The notes under the pieces: model-generated | The model's input: only the letters and a program-made list of their open reading frames with translations | Database searches by the model: none | Told to the model about the DNA's origin: nothing | In this document: positions 62,008 to 64,000 of the stretch, one piece after another | Layout of the letters: every line of letters begins with the position of its first letter | Position numbering within the stretch: the first letter of the stretch is position 1 | Source: Microbispora catharanthi | Lineage (GTDB): Bacteria; Actinomycetota; Actinomycetes; Streptosporangiales; Streptosporangiaceae | Direction: 5' to 3' | DNA length: 64,000 nucleotides | NCBI RefSeq assembly: GCF_006334915.2 | Contig: NZ_VDMA02000018.1 | Coordinates: 1 to 64,000 of the forward strand | Made by a program: the position numbers and the translations under genes

Positions 62008-63857
62008 CAGAGGTAGGGCCGCTGGTCACGCTTGGCCTCGTCGTAGCGCTCGCGCGCGGCGCGTGCCTCGGCGAGCCCCGACACCTCGGCCACCGGCACG
62101 TCCCACCACGCCTCGGCGGCGGGCGCGGGGCCGGGGACCGTCTCGACGTAGACCACGGTCGTGCGGGGCGACGCGACGGCCTTGGCGAGCGCGGTGCGCA
62201 GGGTCTGCGGATCGGCCGCCGTCAGCACGTCGGCGCCGAGGCTGGCGGCGTTGGCGGCGAGGTCCACCGGCAGCCGCTCCCCGTCGAGCCGGCCGTCCGG
62301 GCCGCGCTTGCGGTAGGCGGTGCCGAGCCGGAGCGCGCCGACCGACTCGCTCAGCGCGCCGATCGAGGCGAAGCCCTGGTTGTCCACCAGGACGATGACG
62401 AGCTTGACGCCCTCCTGCACGGCGGTGGCGATCTCCTGGGCCATCATCAGGTAGGAGCCGTCGCCGACGAGCACGAACACCTCACGCTCCGGAGCGGCGA
62501 GCTTCACCCCCAGCCCTCCGGCGATCTCGTAGCCCATGCAGGAGTAGCCGTACTCGACGTGGTACTGCCCGGGGTCGGAGGCACGCCAGAGCCGGTGCAG
62601 GTCGCCCGGCATCGACCCGGCCGCGTTGACCACCACCCCGCCCGCGGCGACCTCGTTGAGGACACCGAGCACCACCGGCTGGGTCAGCTCGGTCCCGCCG
62701 TAGAACCGGTCGGTCTCGGCCTGCCACCCGGCCGCCAGCTCGGCCGCCCGGCCCGTCCAGTCGGGGTCGGCCCGCCAGTCCACGTCGTCGAGTGCCTTCA
62801 GGGCCTCCCGTGCGTCGGCGACGAGCGTCTCGGCCGCGTGCTTGGCCGCGTCGAACGCCGCCACGTTGACGTTGAGGAACCCGGCCTGCCGGAACAGCGT
62901 CCGCGAGGCGGTGGTGAAGTCGCTGTAGCGGGTGCCGATCCCGATGACCAGGTCGGCCTCGCGGGCCAGGGTGTCGGCCGCGCGGGTCCCGGTGTGCCCG
63001 ATCGCGCCCACGGCGCACGGGTGGTCGTACGGCAGCGCGCCCTTGCCGGCCTGGGTCTCGGCCACCGGCACGCCGTGGCGTCCGGCGAAGCGGGCCAGCT
63101 CGGCGCAGGCGCCGCTGTACCTGACCCCGCCCCCGGCGACGATCAGCGGGCGGCGCGAGCCGCGCAGCAGCTCGGCGGCCCTGGCCAGGGCGGCGGGTTC
63201 GGGGACCGGCCGGGCCACGTGCCAGACCCTGCGGGCGAACAGCTCCTCGGGCCAGTCGTACGCCTCGGCCTGCACGTCCTGCGGCAGCGCCAGCGTCACC
63301 GCGCCGGTCTCGGCGGGGTCGGTGAGCACCCGCATGGCCCCCAGCAGCGCCGCCGGAAGCTGCTCGGGCCGGTTGACCCGGTCCCAGAAGCGGCTGACGG
63401 GCTTGAGGCAGTCGTTGACGCTGACGTCGTACGACCGGGGGTCCTCCAGCTCCTGCAGCACCGGCGAGGCGACCCGGGTGGCGAACAGGTCGCCGGGCAG
63501 CAGCAGCACCGGCAGCCGGTTGATCGTGGCCAGCGCGGCCCCGGTGACCATGTTGGTCGCGCCCGGCCCGATCGAGCTGGTGCAGGCGAGTGTGGACAGC
63601 CGGTCGGACTGCCGGGCGTAGCCGACGGCCGTGTGCACCATCGCCTGCTCGTTGCGGGCCAGATAGTAGGGCAGCGGGTCGTGGGTGCCCGCGCCCTGCT
63701 CGGCCAGGGCCTGGCCGATTCCCGCGACGTTGCCGTGCCCGAAGATGCCGATGCAGCCGGCGATCAGCCGGTGCTCCACGCCGTCGCGCTCGGTCCACTG
63801 CTGCGCGAGGAAGCGCACCAGCGCCTGCGCCACCGTGAGCCTCGTCGTGTTCGTCAT
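62007..63857 (-). CDS. iolD: 3D-trihydroxycyclohexane-1,2-dione hydrolase (IolD)
   Basis: 616 residues. ThDP-enzyme layout: an N-terminal Glu site (ARNEQAMVHTAVGYAR), a central NAD/FAD-like domain, and the C-terminal ThDP motif GDGSYLMMAQ with VDNQGF 25 or so residues on. KPVSRFWDRVNRPEQ and the SMPGDLHRLW segment match IolD. It opens the ring of 3D-trihydroxycyclohexanedione to 5-deoxyglucuronate in myo-inositol catabolism. The start overlaps the end of iolB by 4 bp, and PiT follows at once. Confidence 0.93.
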   Translation of the reverse strand: MTNTTRLTVAQALVRFLAQQWTERDGVEHRLIAGCIGIFGHGNVAGIGQALAEQGAGTHDPLPYYLARNEQAMVHTAVGYARQSDRLSTLACTSSIGPGATNMVTGAALATINRLPVLLLPGDLFATRVASPVLQELEDPRSYDVSVNDCLKPVSRFWDRVNRPEQLPAALLGAMRVLTDPAETGAVTLALPQDVQAEAYDWPEELFARRVWHVARPVPEPAALARAAELLRGSRRPLIVAGGGVRYSGACAELARFAGRHGVPVAETQAGKGALPYDHPCAVGAIGHTGTRAADTLAREADLVIGIGTRYSDFTTASRTLFRQAGFLNVNVAAFDAAKHAAETLVADAREALKALDDVDWRADPDWTGRAAELAAGWQAETDRFYGGTELTQPVVLGVLNEVAAGGVVVNAAGSMPGDLHRLWRASDPGQYHVEYGYSCMGYEIAGGLGVKLAAPEREVFVLVGDGSYLMMAQEIATAVQEGVKLVIVLVDNQGFASIGALSESVGALRLGTAYRKRGPDGRLDGERLPVDLAANAASLGADVLTAADPQTLRTALAKAVASPRTTVVYVETVPGPAPAAEAWWDVPVAEVSGLAEARAARERYDEAKRDQRPYL

Positions 63858-64000
63858 GAGACACCTCCCAGCCGGGGATCGACGGGCTGGTCGGCCCACG
63901 AGTCGCGGATCCAGGCGTGCCTCGGGTCGTCGGAGAAGGCCATGGACCGCTTGTCCGCCGGGCCGGCCAGGACGTTCAGGTAGTAGAGGTCGTAGCCGGG
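63854..64000 (-). CDS. iolB: 5-deoxy-glucuronate isomerase (IolB), C-terminal end (cut by window edge)
   Basis: The last 48 codons only. GYDLYYLNVLAGPADKRSMA followed by DDPRHAWIRDSW and DPRL is the conserved IolB C-terminus (cupin family). Isomerises 5-deoxyglucuronate, the product of IolD, to 2-deoxy-5-keto-gluconate. Its stop overlaps the iolD ATG by 4 bp, confirming an iol operon running in from the right. Confidence 0.85.
   Translation of the reverse strand, partial: PGYDLYYLNVLAGPADKRSMAFSDDPRHAWIRDSWADQPVDPRLGGVS

Overview
The window is GC-rich actinomycete DNA. Genes are tightly packed, often overlap by 4 bp (ATGA/GTGA) and use many GTG and a few TTG starts. Gene content (NHLP-type RiPP genes, large LuxR and SARP regulators, KstR-type steroid genes, F420-dependent enzymes) fits a filamentous actinomycete, perhaps Streptosporangiales; that placement is inference. 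I saw no rRNA, tRNA, CRISPR array or insertion sequence.

Left part (1-15.3 kb): the 3' end of a sugar-phosphate isomerase/epimerase; an AAA ATPase with twin operators; an F420-type oxidoreductase - [3Fe-4S] ferredoxin - zinc alcohol dehydrogenase operon behind a KstR-like site; a RidA/HxlR pair; a glycoconjugate-type block (toroid protein, methyltransferase, glycosyltransferase, GDP-mannose dehydratase); a decayed regulator; a ROK regulator; a steroid-type P450 behind another KstR-like site; and a FadR-type regulator.

Centre (15.4-39.4 kb): the most interesting region, a thiazole/oxazole-modified peptide (TOMM, azole RiPP) gene cluster. A giant LuxR regulator is divergent from a five-gene operon: fused cyclodehydratase (E1-like + YcaO), SagB-type dehydrogenase, HlyD-like adaptor, C39-peptidase ABC exporter and second NHLM ABC protein. 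A separate block encodes the precursor, with an NHLP leader ending in the core CCCCPCCCCT, and a two-gene ABC exporter. Tailoring candidates are two P450s, a methyltransferase, a flavin amine oxidase, a Rieske oxygenase, an alpha/beta hydrolase, a VOC protein and an M50-like membrane metalloprotease. Two tiny membrane proteins are present. Palindromes built on TACGTA lie in the intergenic regions before the azole operon, between the precursor and P450 operons, and before one tiny membrane gene, suggesting one regulon.

Steroid genes (39.5-42.7 kb): a KstR-like repressor divergent from a FadE28/FadE29-like acyl-CoA dehydrogenase pair, with KstR-like sites nearby. With the P450 at 12.9 kb and the redox operon at 2.9-4.7 kb this looks like a scattered sterol side-chain degradation regulon.

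Right part (42.7-64 kb): a sigma-like protein with a repeat-rich linker and C-terminal membrane anchor; a glycine-betaine-type ABC importer; a P450 / SARP regulator / DrrAB-type exporter locus in which the exporter's promoter and first codons are duplicated in front of the P450; then a minus-strand series with two HAD phosphatases, an inositol-monophosphatase-like enzyme, an AfuBC/FbpBC-type importer, a DUF47/PiT phosphate system, iolD and the end of iolB. The last series suggests uptake and dephosphorylation of a phosphorylated polyol linked to inositol catabolism.
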